Counted from the first letter of the stretch, positions 9,983-21,568 are shown. The stretch is 64,000 bases of DNA from Neoceratodus forsteri (GCA_016271365.2 CM028132.1:1189209001-1189273000); one strand, 5' to 3'. Notes: a model not told the origin generated them from the letters alone. Numbers and translations are program-made.

Positions 9983-10542
9983 CTATGGCCCACCCAGTCT
10001 GCCCATTTGAGCTTGTAAGTTCAGTTTATGTTTTCCTAGAAGTCTGTTGCCCCTTACCTTATCCCATGCATTCTTAAATCCTGTGATTGTTTCAGCCCCC
10101 ACCATTTCCTCTGGCAGGGTGTTCCACTTGTCCACCACCCGTTCTGTGAAGAAATTCTTCCTCATGTTTCCTCTGAATCATCCTCCTCCAACTTCATCCC
10201 ATGCCCTCTAGTCCTGGAACATCTTTTTCTCTTAAAAATAGTGTATTCCTGCACCCTGTTCCTCCCTGTAAGATACTTGTATGTCTCTATCATATCCCCT
10301 CTCTCCCTCCTCTCCTCCAGGGAGTACATGTTCAGTTCCTTCAACCTGTCTTCATAGGACTTGTGATGCAATCCATGCACCATCTTTGTTGCCCTCCTCT
10401 GAACCATCTCTACCCTGTCTATGTCCTTATGTAGGTATGGTCTCCAGAACTGTACACTGTACTCCAGGTGGGGCCTCACTAGTGTCTTGTATAGCGGAAT
10501 TATGACCTCCCTTTCCTGCTGGTGATGCCCCTGCCTATACAT
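9983..10542 (-). pseudogene. CR1 ORF2 C-terminal domain
   Basis: Two adjoining frames encode LVRPHLEYSVQFWRPYLHKD, RVEMVQRRATKMVHGLHHKS, 'LEERRERGDMIETYKYLTG', and [20 protein letters not shown]. These are the diagnostic CR1 blocks after the RT ('RPHLEYCVQFW.P', 'ERVQRRATKM', 'R.RGDLI..YKYL', 'FF..RV...WN.LP.EVV'). One frameshift lies near 10165. Confidence 0.9.
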
Positions 10543-11138
10543 CCCAGCATCCTATTTGCTTTACCTGCTGCCTTGTCACACTGTTTCCCTACCTTGAGGT
10601 CATCAGAGATGATAACCCCAAGATCCCTTTCCTGCTTGGTGCATGCTATATCCTCACCCCCCAACTGATATATTGTGCCAGGGTTTTTGTGCCCCATATG
10701 CATTATCTTGCACTTCCTTGCATTGAATTTCAACTGCCAAACCCCTGACCATTCTTCAAGTTTCTGCAGGTCCCTTCTCATTCTGTCTACACACTCTGGT
10801 GTGTCTACTCTGTTACAGAGCTTTGTGTCATCAGCGAACAGTGAAATTCTGCCTTCTAGGTCCTGCGCAATGTCACTGATGAAGATGTTGAATAGGACCG
10901 GTCCCAGCACTGATCCCTGTGGTACCCCACTGGTCACTCTTCCCTCTGTGGAGTGACAGCCATTTACCACCACCCTCTGTGTCCTGCCTCCCAGCCAGTT
11001 ACCTACCCACCACACTACTGTCCTGCCCACACCCATATTCCCCAGTTTGTGTAATAGTTCTATGTGGCACAGTGCTGAAGTCCAGATAGGCCATGTCCAC
11101 TGCCCTCCCCTGATCCACCTCCTAGTCACCCAGTCCAA
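10500..11138 (-). pseudogene. CR1 reverse transcriptase domain (FADD)
   Basis: The 212-codon frame contains TSGVPQGSVLGPVLFNIFIS and the catalytic LFADDTKLC motif. Next come 'WQLKFNARKCKIMHMG', 'LGVIISDDLKVGKQCDKA' and 'GCIGRGITSRK'. The catalytic aspartates are present. The upstream motif A region is frameshifted near 11126, so the enzyme is broken overall. Confidence 0.9.
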
Positions 11139-11264
11139 AAAAATTCAATGAGGTTGGTCTGACAGACCTCCTGGGTGAAACCATGCTGCCTTGGGTCCTG
11201 TAGTCCATTGACAGCCAAATGTTCCACCAATCTCTCCTTCAGTAGTGCTTCCATGATCTTCCCA

Positions 11265-11744
11265 CTACCGAGGTGTGAGGCTGACTGGTCTGTAGTTCCC
11301 TGCTTCCTCTTTGTTCCCACTTTTGTATAAGGGACTACATCTACTGTCCTCCAGTCTTTGGGTACCTCCCTGTTTCAAGTGATCGCTAAACAGAATAGCC
11401 AGAGGTTCAGCCACCACCTCTCTTAGTTCTTTAAGGACCTGGGTGCACCCATCTGGCCCCATTGCTTTATCAACTCTTATTACTTCCAGTTCCTTCAGGA
11501 CCCTTTCTCGTGTAAAGGGACTTGTGTCCATTTCTGCACCGTTCTCACCCCTTGTACTCCCTTCAGACCCATTACCCTCCTCTTCCTCAGTAAAGACTGA
11601 GCAGAAATACCTGTTCAATATGTCAGCTTTACTGTTGTCATCCTCCACGCGGCCCCCATCCTCCCCCTTCAGTCTCACTATCCCTCCCTTTGTCTTTCTT
11701 TTTTCACTTATGTACCTGTAAAAGGTTTTGTCCCCTCTACCCAC
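11265..11744 (-). pseudogene. CR1 RT N-terminal region
   Basis: The 159-codon frame has SPFTRERVLKELEVIRVDKA, then 'MGPDGCTQVLKEL', 'LAILFSDHLKQG', 'KSGNKEEAGNYRPVSL'. This is the RT entry region of CR1 (V...L..L...KA.GPD.....LKEL, then NYRPVSL). Frameshifts separate it from the FADD-bearing frame. Confidence 0.85.
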
Positions 11745-12365
11745 TGATTTTGCAATGTGTTCTTCTGTCTGAGCTTTGGCTTCCCTTACTGACCTCCCTG
11801 CCTCCCTTTGCTTCTCCTGGTACTTCTCCCTATCCCCTTCTGCCTATGTCTTTTTGTATTGCCTGAATGCAATCTTTTTGGCTTTCACTTTCTTTGCTAC
11901 CTCTTTGGAAAACCATAATGGTCTCCTCTTCCTTTTCCTCTTGCTAACCTGCTTAATGCATAATTCTGTTGTTCTTGTAATCCCATTTTAAATACTGCCC
12001 ACTGTTCCTCAACACCTGATTCCTGTCCCATTCCCTTAATGCCTCTTTCAAGTATCTCCCATTTTCCCAAAGTCTGCCCCCTAAAATCCAGGATACATGT
12101 TTTTGTGTGGTTTGGTTCTGCTCTTTCTGTGATTTCGAACCACAATGACTGGTGGTCACTGTTCCCAGGTGCTCCCCACTGTTACCCCATCACACTGTCC
12201 TGTTTGTGAGCACAAGGTCCAGTATTGCCTTCTGCCGAGTTGGTTCCATGACCAGTAGCTTGAGGAAGGCACCCTGAAGGGAGTCCAGGATAAATCCGCT
12301 CCTAGTTGATGCTGCTGCTGGGATGCTCCAGTCCACGTCTGGAATATTGAAGTCTCCAACCAGTA

Positions 12366-12695
12366 CTACTCACCTTTGTCTGCCATCCTTTGGATGGCTA
12401 GCATCAGCTCCCTATCTATTTCTTCCTCCTGGGCTGGTGGTCTATAAACCACACCTGTGCGGATGGCTGTCCCCATTTTCCTTTCCAGCTTAACCCACAG
12501 TATCTCTCCCCCATTTTGTTCCTCTTGGATCTCTGTGGCCCTTATGTCATTTTTCACATACAGTGCCACTCCTCCTCCCTTCCTGCCTGCTCTGTCTCTT
12601 CTGAATATGTTGTAGCCAGGTATGGCCATCTCCCAGTCGTGGTTATCATTACACCAGGTTTCAGTGATGGCCATAATGTCCAGGTCATGTGCGGA
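12366..12695 (-). pseudogene. CR1 AP-endonuclease domain, truncated
   Basis: The minus-strand frame reads LDIMAITETWCNDNHDWEMA, then 'PGYNIFRRDRAGRKGGGVALYVK' and 'ILWVKLERKMGTAIRTGVVYRPP'. These match the EEP endonuclease blocks 'D...ITETW', 'GY...R.DR..+.GGGVA+YVK' and 'V.YRPP'. The first catalytic block (N...SL.NK) is missing because the element is truncated near 12695. Confidence 0.85.
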
Positions 12696-13168
12696 ACTGC
12701 GATATTCAAAAGGGAGAGATGCATCGCGCATCTCTGGATGCGCCACGGTGCAAAGTTAATGTATGTGGTGCATGTACAGGAGGCGTTCTCATGAATTTTT
12801 TTTTTTTATTTAAAATTGGTGACCGGAAAGGCACACTGAGCTAGGGGCTTGTTTCAGATGCGACCTGGGTACAAGGTGTACATCAAGAACAAAACAGAGA
12901 AATTACAAAATGATCTAGTTACAAGCATGTAGAGCAACAGCAGAGTGCATGACAGTGTAGTAAATTTCATCATCTGGGACTTACATGTCTGATTGAATTG
13001 CATAAACAGCCTAAGTAAGTACAAGTAAACCGCATTAATCAGCATTTTGAATATGCAGCTTGGGATAGGAAACATGATGGAGAACCAGGAAAGGACAGTG
13101 AGTACTCAGAGAACAAAGGGTGAGGCTGTCTGCAGCAGGAGGTTTCCAAGTGGTTCAGCCATAGAAGA

Positions 13169-13816
13169 TTAGACCTGAGTCGGGGCGTGACCCTGAGAGC
13201 AACTGGGGCAAGAGGGGGCAGGGAGGAGCCTGAGTAGTAGCTTAACAGCTGCGAGGGAGGAGGCCTGATGGAGGCTGGGGAGGAGATTGTTCCAGAGGAG
13301 GGGGAGGTGATAGGAAAAGGCTGCTTGTCCCGAGGCAGAGTGTGGGCGTGTGAGTTGGAAAGTGTGTGCGCGCCTCTGTAACGGAGCGGGTAGCCAGAGT
13401 AACTGGTTGGTGAGAGGAGGGAGTAGAGGTAGGAAGCCTAGCCAGTATTTAGCTAAGAGGGAGGCGCTATGAATGGTTGTTCTGTGTGAGAGTGGGGTCA
13501 AGGAGAGAGAAGAGTAGAGGAGGCAGTGGTGAGTAAGTGGGAGGGAGGCTGTGGTGAACCGACAGAAGGAGTTGAGAAGGATGTCAAGTTTTGAGAGGAC
13601 TGAGGCTGGGGCAAACCCGTAGATGATGTCTCCGTAGTCCATGGCCGGTAGGATAGTTTTACGTACGAGTTCGCTACAGGTGGGGAAGGGAAGGAAGACT
13701 TTGTGGCGATAGAGGCAGGCCATCTTGGGCCAGAGTTTGGTGCAGACTGCCTCAATGTGGGCAGAAAAGTTGAGGTGGCTGTCCAGCCAGACTCCCAGGT
13801 ACTTGAAAGCAGGCAC
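13169..13816 (-). pseudogene. L2 ORF2 C-terminal domain (215 codons open)
   Basis: The frame starts AFKYLGVWLDSHLNFSAHIE, then 'KMACLYRHKVFLPF', 'KTILPAMDYGDIIYGFAP', 'HHCLLYSSLSLTPLSHRT' and 'QAAFSYHLPLLWNNLLPSL'. These are the successive conserved blocks of fish/amphibian L2-clade ORF2 after the RT. The ~215-codon uninterrupted frame suggests this copy is younger than the one at 4945-8800, although its RT part is frameshifted. Confidence 0.85.
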
Positions 13817-13959
13817 TATCTCAAGGGGTGAGCATTCTAGGGTGCAGATTTGTGGTGGGGTAGGGTGGTGAGTTTTGTCTAGTGCTGAATACCATAGTAA
13901 CAGTTTTTTAGCATTTAGTTTGAATTACTTGATTTGAAGCCTGGTTTGGACCCTGTTAG

Positions 13960-14640
13960 TCATTTGAAGATCTGGGAGCAGATTGTCATGGAAGGGCAGA
14001 AAGATGATAGAGCCGTCGGCATAAGATGTACGTTTGAGGAGAGGCAGAGCGGAGGAAGTCGTTTATAAAAATGGAAAAAGGATGGGGAAAGGATAGAACC
14101 TTGGGGACACCTGAAAGGATGGGTAGCGGTGGGAGAGAGTGTCCCTATTTGGACCGACATGTTGCCTATTCTGGAGGTAGGAGCGGATCCAGTTGATGAC
14201 AGGCTGAGCGAGGCCGAAGGAACTTAATTTGCAGAGTAGCAGGGGTGGAGACTGAATCAAAGGCTTTAGCCAGGTCAGTGAAGATGGCGGAGGAGGTTTG
14301 GCCTTTGTCCATGGCAGGAGAATAGAGTCAGTTACATGTGAGGATGGTGATGGTGGAGTGATGTTTTCTGAAGCCAGATTGAAAGGGGAGGGAGTTGTTT
14401 GAGAGAACGCTGATAGTTTGGAGAGCATGAGTGATTCTTGGAGCTTGGCGAGGGAGGAGGAGGGATATGGGCTGTAGTTACCTGGTTGGGAGGGGTTTCC
14501 GCTTTATGCAGGGAAGGATTTTGGCCATCTTCCAGGCAGTGGGGACTGTGGCAGTTGAGAGGAGAGGTTGGAGGCTGTTTGTTAGAGGGCGGTGATGGCT
14601 GGGGTAGAGATGTGGAGCAATCTAGGGTGTAAGCCATCTG
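13960..14640 (-). pseudogene. L2 RT fragments, frameshifted
   Basis: Overlapping frames encode 'AWKMAKILPCIKRKP' (about 14520), 'LAKLQESLMLSKLSAFSQT' (about 14420) and 'GLAQPVINWIRSYLQNRQHV' followed by 'PQGSILSPSFFHFY' (14050-14200). The last is the RT 'VPQGSILGP..F' block. Each is in a different frame, so the RT is dead. Confidence 0.75.
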
Positions 14641-15012
14641 GGCTGGTTTTGGACTGGTTTAGAGTGGTGAGTGCAGTGTAAACATCCTGTGGCATGAAGG
14701 GGGGAGATGAACTGGAGTCAGGGCGGGAGTTGTGCAGTAGGGTGGAGGGGCTGAGTTTGGTAGGGTGCAGGAGGTGAAGAATGTGTTAGAGTTCGGCTAC
14801 AGAAGCCAGTTCTTCTGCTGTTCTGCCATTTAGCTGAGGACTGGGCTGGCTTGGTAGTGGGGGGTCCATAAGAGAGTTCAGTATCTTCCAGAAGGATGCA
14901 GGGGAGGTTGTGATGGGTAAGTAGTGCTTTAAAGTATGAGGCTTTAGACTACCAAATTATGTTGGTGCATTTGTTTCTGAGGCATTTGTAGGATTGGAGC
15001 TCGCTAGTATAT

Positions 15013-16278
15013 TCAGCCAAACTATGCAGTGCATCTGCTGCGCATCTCAGACGTGAGCTGTCCAAAGTTAGGCATGGAAAAAGCATGCCTTAATTGGCCA
15101 GCCACCCACAGGCAGGCCACAGAGACAGCTCTCAGAGGTGCACACAATCATGCTTCAGGCACCCACACACAGCTGTCATGCCAGGATGGATGTACCCAGA
15201 GCCACAGGTGCCATGTCACCACTGTCACCATCCAGGGAGCAACCCCCACATGCACCCTGGATTTAGACGCCCAGCGGCCACATACCATTGCTGTCAGGTG
15301 CCCCCTTGGACACATCAGCAGAGCAGATGGCCAATGCAGCAACTGTACTGGGTGCCATGGCCTGCACCCATCTGGCCTGCTGTTTGCCACCCGGCAGTGG
15401 CATGCACCCAGGGTACCATCTAGGGCAGTGGTGAACAGGTAGCCTGGTGGATGGATAGCAGCCTGGCATAGGCCAGGGACTGATCTGTGGCATGCACCTA
15501 TGGTGGTAAACCATAGGAACATACAAGTGGGACCCACCCACTTGGGTACCTGGTCACCCTCTGCACACTGCCATTCCTTGCAGTCATCACCATGTTCCAC
15601 TCATATGGAGGGTGTGTGGGGCACTGCAGGAGATGGTACACCGCATATGGAGCTCGTGTATCACATGCATGTGGTATCCCGATCAGGCTGTGTCACCTGC
15701 CCTCCCCTGATGCATGTCCCAGTGGGCCCCTGTGGTCACTGTTCTCGAGGGCCCTCTGTACCCCAGTCCAACCCTCTACATGGCATGGGTAATAGCACTG
15801 TACCCAGGCCAATGCAGTCCACCCACCCACACACGAACAGTCCATCACACCTACCTGATAGGCTGCAGTACCTCCTGTTCAGCTTTGTGGGGTGGTGGGG
15901 CAGCCCTGCAGAGCTGGAATTGAGCATGCCCGGGGTATGCAAATGGCCTGCATGCATTCCAGTAATGAGCTGCACATGTGGTAGATGGGCTTGGAATGTG
16001 CAATGAGGTAATTTACATATCCTGGCTAAATATTGCAAGTTTGCACACTACACAAGGGGCTTTGCGTCGCACATTTCACCATGCACCACATAGGGCTCGG
16101 GTCTTCTGCTGTGCATCTCCCAATATGCAATCACCCATCTTCAGGATATTCAGCCAGACATGCACGAGCGCATCTCATGGCGTATCATCTGAATATCTCA
16201 TTATTTTGGGCAGGTGCATCTCAGATACACAACGCAGGCACTTGCGTGATTTTCCAGGGGACTTTTGAATATGGGGGC
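15013..16278. other. Repeat-derived, gene-free stretch
   Basis: GC-rich sequence with many overlapping short ORFs on both strands, which look compositional. The 'tattcagccaaactatgcag' start (about 15012) and 'tattcagccagacatgcacg' (about 16156) are similar direct blocks. The end 'gacttttgaatatgggggcc' matches DNA-transposon termini. No transposase is recognisable. Confidence 0.45.
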
Positions 16279-16519
16279 CTATCACAGGAGATGAAAGTTG
16301 CCCAGATGTGTTTCTGCGTAGAAAACTAAGAAAATGACCCACACAGTGGCAGGAAAGTGGCATCTTACTGGCCTGTTACAGTAACCTTTTACAGTAAGAC
16401 TTATCCTGATGTCCTCATATAACCATTGCATGCTCTGTAAAGCAACCCTGCCCCAATAGACCTAATATTAAAACATTTACTAGTCTTAATATCTATGGAG
16501 TTGAGTAACTATAAAATAA

Positions 16520-17690
16520 CATAGAAACATAGACTTTGACGGCAGATAAGGACCGCTTGGCCCACCTAGTCTGCCCATTTCCCTACCAAGAGGATAAGCT
16601 GCAGATCCTATTTAACCAACAGCCTATTTCTTCCTACCCCCCACAAAAATTGCCTTATGTCTGTCCGTTGCATACTTGAATTCTCCCACAGTTTTAGACC
16701 CCACAACCTCCTCAGGAAGGCTGTTCCATGCATCCACCACCCTCTCTGTGAAAAAATACTTCTTCACATTGCCCCTGAGCCGTACCTCCTCTATCTTCAA
16801 ATTGTGTCCCCTTGTTCTTGCACATCTCTTTTTCTGAAAGATGCTACCCTCTTGGACTTTGTTGATTCCACTGAGGTACTTAAATGTTTCTATTATGTCC
16901 CCCCTCTCCCTCCTTTCCTCAAGGGTATACATATTAAGCTCCTTTAGTCTCTCCTTATATGGCTTCTCTTGCAGACCCTGCACCATTTTAGTTGCCCTCC
17001 TCTGAACTGCCTCCATCCTGTCTGTGTCCTTGTGGAGATGGGGTCTCCAGAACTGGACGCAGTACTCCAGATGGGGTCTCACCAACTGTCTGTACAGGGG
17101 GATAACAACTTCCTGTTTTCTGCTGGTGATACCTCTCCCTGTACATCCCAGTATCCCCCTAGCCCTCCCTACCGCCTTCTCGCATTGCTTGCCAACCTTA
17201 AGGTCATCTGATATGATTACCCCTAGGTCTCTTTCCATTTTTGCTGTTATTACTACCCACCCCACCATTGTGTAATCTTCACCTGGGTTTTTGTTTCCCA
17301 GGTGCATTACTTTGCACTTCTTTGCATTGAATCCAAGCTGCCATACTTCTGATCATTCCTCCAACCTTGCCAAGTCCCTTCTCATCCTTTCCACGCCTCG
17401 TTGTGTATCAACCCTATTGCAGATCTTTGTGTCATCTGCAAAGAGGTATACTTTTCCTTCCAGTCCCTCTGCAATGTCACTTATAAAGACATTAAAAAGG
17501 ACTGGACCTAGTACTGAACCCTGTGGTACCCCACTAGTAACCCCTCTTTCTTCAGAGTGGACTCATTTACAATTACCTTCTGTGTCCTGTTGTTCAGCCA
17601 ATGTTTTACCCAGGCTACCACCTGGGACCCACTCCCAGGCTGGTTAATTTGACTACTAATGTTTTGTGTGGGACTGTGTCAAATGCCTTT
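16520..17690 (-). mobile_element. CR1-clade LINE, 3' portion
   Basis: The 3' end is 'aacatagaaacatagac' at 16520, followed by the family's conserved 'ggcagataaggaccgcttgg' 3' UTR block. It carries the C-terminal domain and part of the RT, and is truncated near 17690 upstream of RT motif B. It closely resembles the 3' part of the copy at 20126-23866, so the two belong to one subfamily. Confidence 0.9.
16624..17307 (-). pseudogene. CR1 ORF2 C-terminal domain, 227-codon open frame
   Basis: The frame contains ERDLGVIISDDLKVGKQCEK, 'GCTGRGITSRKQEVVIPLYRQ', LVRPHLEYCVQFWRPHLHKD, 'MEAVQRRATKMVQGL' and '[21 protein letters not shown]'. It ends in '...HKAIFVGGRKK', apparently the natural terminus. 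The FADD region lies just upstream in another frame (about 17420-17450), so the ORF is broken by one frameshift and by truncation. Confidence 0.9.
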
Positions 17691-17911
17691 AAATATTACA
17701 AACAGTAATCAGTCTGAGTCTGAATGTTCAAGATCTACCCTGGAGGAAAACTCTTACCTAATTTTCTTTGTTAGGTTGGAAAACGACTACATATTACGTC
17801 CATAATACAACTTTCAACCAGGCAGGTAGCAGAAGGTAATGCTTCACCCCCATATTATGGGGGATTTGCCTCATGTCATTAGACACCCTTTTTCTTTGCT
17901 GGGTGCTGTAA

Positions 17912-20125
17912 CATAGAAACATAGAACTGGTCAGAGGAAAAAACTGTTTGGCTCACCCAGTTTTCCCAGATGTTCCCTGCCTAGTCTGTCTCCTCAGACC
18001 CTAACTGGTCTCTGGGGACTCTCCCCTCCTCCCTGCCTATTTACTAATATTCCCCTGTGTATATCCCATGCACACTTGAAGCCCCCTACCATTTTCACTT
18101 CCACCACTTCTGCTGGCTGTCTGTTCTGGATGTCTACAACTCTTTCAGTAAAGAAGTACATCCTCACATCCCTCTTAAACTCCTTCCACCTAGCTTCACT
18201 ACATACCCGCTGATCCTGGTGCTCTTTCTTATTTGAAAGAGACTCCCTCCTGCACCCTGTTTACTCCTGTGAGGTACTTGTAGGTCTCTATCTTGTCCTC
18301 TCTCACTCTTCTCTCTTCCAAGCTGCACATATTGACAGTGTTGAGTAAGCTACTTTGTCTATTACTTTTGGAAACTTGTTCCCGAAAGCTCTGTGCAGTC
18401 ACAAGTAAGGATGAAGAAGTACTGGAAAAAGTAATACACCTTACAGTTACAATTACTTATGTCTTTTTATACAAAAGAAATCTGTAGCTGTAACTGATTA
18501 TATTTATTTGAAAGTAACTAGTAAATAACCTATTACTTTCAAAAAATGTAATCTGTTATAATTGTTTATTATTTTTGTATTGTTTTTGTATAAAAAGAAA
18601 TAAGTAATTATAATTGTATGGTGTATTACTTTTTCTAGTACTTCTTTATCCTTGTTAGTTACTGCACAGAGCTTCCTGGAACAAGTTTCCAAACATAATA
18701 AAAAGTAATAGAAAAAGTAACTTGCCCAACATTGCATATTGACTTCCCTTAGTCTTTCCTCGTAGGGCTTTTGATGCAACCCCTGCACCATTTTAGTTAC
18801 CCTCTGGAATACCTCCACCCTGTGTGTGTCCTTTCTGAGGTACGGCATCCAGAACTGGACACAATATTTCAGGTGGGGTACCAGCAAGTAATATATTGTG
18901 GCAACATTACCTCCCTTAAGGGCAGACTGGATGGGCCTTGCGGTCCTTATCTGCCGTCAATGTCTATGTTTCCCCTCTTCCTTCTGGAGATACCAATCCA
19001 TATGTATCCCAGCATCCCACTGGCCCTACTGCTTTGTCACACTGTCCTGTGACTTTGAGGTCATCAGATACGGTCACCTCAAGGTCCCTTTCCTGCTTAG
19101 TGACTGCCAGTACCTCTCCCCCCCATCCTGTACCCTTCTCCAGGGTTCCTGTGCCCTGGGTGCATGATTTAGCACTTTTTAGCATTGAACCCCAGCTGCT
19201 ACGCTCTTGACCACTCCTCAAGTTTTCCTAAGATCCCTGCATATTTTCTCCACCACCCGAGTGTCCACTCTACAGATTTTGGTGTCATCTGCAAAAAGGC
19301 ATACCTTCCCTTCCAGTTGTTCTGAAATGCCACTTATGAAGACATTGAAGAGGACCAGTCCCAGTTCTGAGCCCTGCGGCACCCAACTTGGTCATTCTCC
19401 CATCATTAGACTTAAGTGCCATTAACTACCACCCTCTATCTCCTGTCTGTCAACCAGTTTCTAACCCAGTTCACTACTTTGGATCCCATCCCTTGGCTGT
19501 TCAGTTTCTTTATCATTCTCCTGTGCAGCACAGCGTTGAAGGCCTTGTTCAAGTCCAGATAGGCCACATCCACCACCCTCCCCTAATCTAGTTCCCTGGT
19601 CACACAGTAGAAGAAATCAATTAGATTCCTCCAACCTTTCCTTTAACATGATTTCCATTAATTTCCCTGCCGTTGAGGTGAGACTGACCTGCCTACAGTT
19701 GCTAGCCTCCGCCCTGCTGCCACTGTTACAGTATGTAGAGAGACCATTTATTTATTTATTTTATTTAGTTTTTGTTGATGTCTGCTCTTCACCAGTCCAT
19801 CAGACAGCTGTTGAATAAGGCCATCAGTAGGGAAGCTAGCACCTCCCAAGTTCCTTTAGTACCATTTTGTGTATCCCATCCAGTCCCATAGCCTTGTCCA
19901 CATTCAGAGTTGCAAGTCCCTTCTGGACTCTTTCCTCTGAAAATGGGCTTGTGTGTACCTTCCCCCCCCCCTTGTTTCTGCTGCTCCCTGGTGGTCTGTC
20001 CCCCTCTCTCCACTGTGAAACTGAGCAGAAGTACCTGTTCAGGATGTCTGCTCATTCTCCATCCTCTTTCTCATGCAGTCCCCCCGCACTCCTTATCCTA
20101 CTATCCCACCTCTTGCTGGACCACG
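17912..20125 (-). mobile_element. CR1-clade LINE, diverged copy split by a MITE
   Basis: The 3' end 'aacatagaaacatagaactgg' is at 17912. Minus-strand coding blocks follow: C-terminal (18504-18880 region), RT (18960-19600) and pre-RT (19789-20125). It is more diverged than its neighbours, and a 399-bp hAT MITE sits at 18336-18734. Its 5' end meets the 5' part of a plus-strand CR1 near 20126, so the two are head to head. Confidence 0.8.
18336..18734. mobile_element. 399-bp hAT-type MITE with perfect 8-bp target duplication
   Basis: CATATTGA flanks both sides (18328-18335 and 18735-18742). The ends are CAGTGTTGAGTAAGCTACTT and the complement of CAATGTTGGGCAAGTTACTT. The two halves are near reverse complements for over 100 bp (shared 'ggaaacttgttcc', 'agctctgtgcagt', 'aagaagtact'). 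The AT-rich centre also folds back. Excising it restores the CR1 sequence, so it post-dates that copy. Confidence 0.92.
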
Positions 20126-20219
20126 GTGGGCTCAGGGAGGAGAGGGTGGTGGAACAGAGTTGCATCCTCCAGCTGTACCTCTCCACAATTCATTCACTCT
20201 TCTGGTGGATAGTGGTTCC

Positions 20220-20806
20220 TCTATGGAGGCACCTGCAGTGGAGACCAAGGAGGATGCTGGGAACCTTCACAAAGGAGACCCACAGGAGAGTGGCATGGGA
20301 CTCCACAGGGGAAGGAAACAACTCCTGGTGGGGGACTCATTCATTAGGAGGGTAGAAATGGGGGAGGAAGGGGAGAGGGAGGTAAGGTGCCTGCCTGGCG
20401 CCACGGCTTGGAGGGACAGGAGGCGAATCCTCAGGATCATGGGAGCAGCTGCACAGGGAGGAGCTGGATGTCCTTGTCCACCCTAGGGACAAATGACCTG
20501 GCTAGGAATGGGATCAGAGCAAAAAGAGGAGTTTGTAGAGTTGAGAGGGCCTTAGACAAGAAGCGACACGGTAACCCTTCTCAGAGGTGCTGCCTGTCTA
20601 TGGCAAGGGTGATGTTAGGTACTCCTCACCAGGGAATTCAATAAATGGTTGAAAAACTGTGTGGAACTCAGGGTTTTGGCTTCATTGGGGACTGGGGGCC
20701 ACTTGGAGGGATGCAGACCTATACTGGTGCGATGGTCTGCATCTGTTTGGGGGGGAGCCAGGATCCTAGGTGAGAGGTTTAAATGCTTCATTGGCAAGCA
20801 TTTAAA
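20220..20806 (+). pseudogene. CR1 ORF1 with SGNH/GDSL-esterase-like domain, frameshifted
   Basis: Three catalytic-type blocks occur in order. QLLVGDSFIRRV has the GDS block at 20331-20339, LGTNDLARNGI has the G.ND block at 20486-20497, and CDGLHL has the D..H block at 20731-20742. They are in three different frames, so at least two frameshifts are present. CR1-clade ORF1 proteins are known to carry such an esterase domain in several vertebrate lineages. It ends just before ORF2 at 'aagcatttaaactag' (about 20806). Confidence 0.75.
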
Positions 20807-21568
20807 CTAGCCAGGGGGGGAGGCACCGAAAAGGAGCAGGGAAATCCCAGCCTCCCCCCACAAAACACGGTAATTAGTGAGGTAAACACCAAGGTAGAGA
20901 AGTCATTCGGGAGAAGGGCAGAGGTAAATGTAAAAAAAGGCAAAGGCAGTAAGGACAGGAATGGGGCTAAAAGGGGTAAGGCCATCAAAAAGTGGAGGGT
21001 GATGAGTACCAGTGCCCATAGTCTGTGTAACAAGCTCCCTGAACTAGTGACCTTGATGGAAGAGGGTTGCCTGGATAGTGTGGCAGTCACAGAAACATGG
21101 TACACAGAAAACTATGACTGGGATGTCAACATACCAGGATACACAATCTACAGGAGGGACAGGGAGGGTAAAAGAGGAGAAAGAATAGCTCTCTATGTAA
21201 AGGAAGAGATCAAAGCAAGAGAACTAAAGAGTAAACAGGGACTAGATGAGGCACTATGGGTCACCCTGGAGACAGGACATGGCACCACAATCCGCATGGG
21301 GGTTACATACAGACCCCCATCTCAGGGGGAAGGAATGGACAAGGAAATGATAGAAGGCTTCCTTAGAATGGCAGAAAAAGGGGAGATATTGTTGATGGGG
21401 GACCTGAATATGCCAGATATTAACTGGAGCACCTTTGCTGCAGGCACATCCAAGAGCATGGTCATTCTTGATGCCCTACAGGGGGCATGCCTCAGACAGC
21501 TAGTATTGGAACCCACTCGGGAGGGAGCAATCTTAGACCTGGTACTCTCAAATGGGGTTGGAGAATAA
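20783..21568 (+). pseudogene. CR1 ORF2, AP-endonuclease domain (261-codon open frame)
   Basis: The endonuclease homology begins near 20995. Blocks are STSAHSLCNKLPELVTLMEE, VAVTETWYTENYDWDVNIPG, 'GYTIYRRDREGKRGERIALYVK', 'MGVTYRPPSQ' and MGDLNMPDINW (GDLN at 21398-21409, the GDFN-type catalytic block). It ends 'LDLVLSNG'. A frameshift at about 21555-21568 moves the final SDHH catalytic block into the next frame. The ATG at 20783 overlaps the end of ORF1, so a later start near 21001 is also possible. Confidence 0.88.

Larger units (their letters stand above)
9937..12695 (-). mobile_element. CR1-clade LINE, 5'-truncated in the endonuclease
   Basis: The 3' terminus at 9937 is a run of diverged 'acatagat' units, the family's characteristic end. 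Minus-strand frames then give the RT C-terminal domain, RT, and a truncated AP endonuclease reaching ~12695. Several frameshifts separate the frames. About 2.76 kb remain of a usual ~3.7 kb or more (compare 20126-23866). It appears inserted in the DNA-transposon shell 9892-16278. Confidence 0.9.
12797..15012 (-). mobile_element. L2-clade LINE, minus strand
   Basis: The 3' end is a T-run at 12797-12812 followed by 'atttaaaattggtgaccgg' and 'aaggcacactgagc', the same tail found on the plus strand at 36375-36455. Coding blocks run from the C-terminal domain (13169-13816) through RT pieces (13960-14640) to a 'KCLRNKCTN' linker block near 14990. Reading frame changes several times. It may be inserted in the DNA-transposon shell. 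Confidence 0.85.
9892..16278. mobile_element. Probable old DNA-transposon shell containing a nested CR1 and L2
   Basis: The left end GGCCCACATTTTCAAAGG (9892) and the right end, complement of GGCCCCCATATTCAAAAG (ending about 16278), are similar inverted termini. Both resemble the 'gggccagattttcaaa' ends seen on other MITEs here. Between them lie a CR1 (9937-12695), an L2 (12797-15012) and ~1.3 kb of sequence with repeated 'tattcagcca...gcgcatctc' blocks (15013-16278). The reconstruction is inferred; no target duplication was confirmed. Confidence 0.35.

Noticed and set aside
15029..16038. Several 90-170 codon ORFs on both strands
   Set aside because: They overlap one another in opposite orientations and show Pro/His/Cys-rich compositional translations without any domain.
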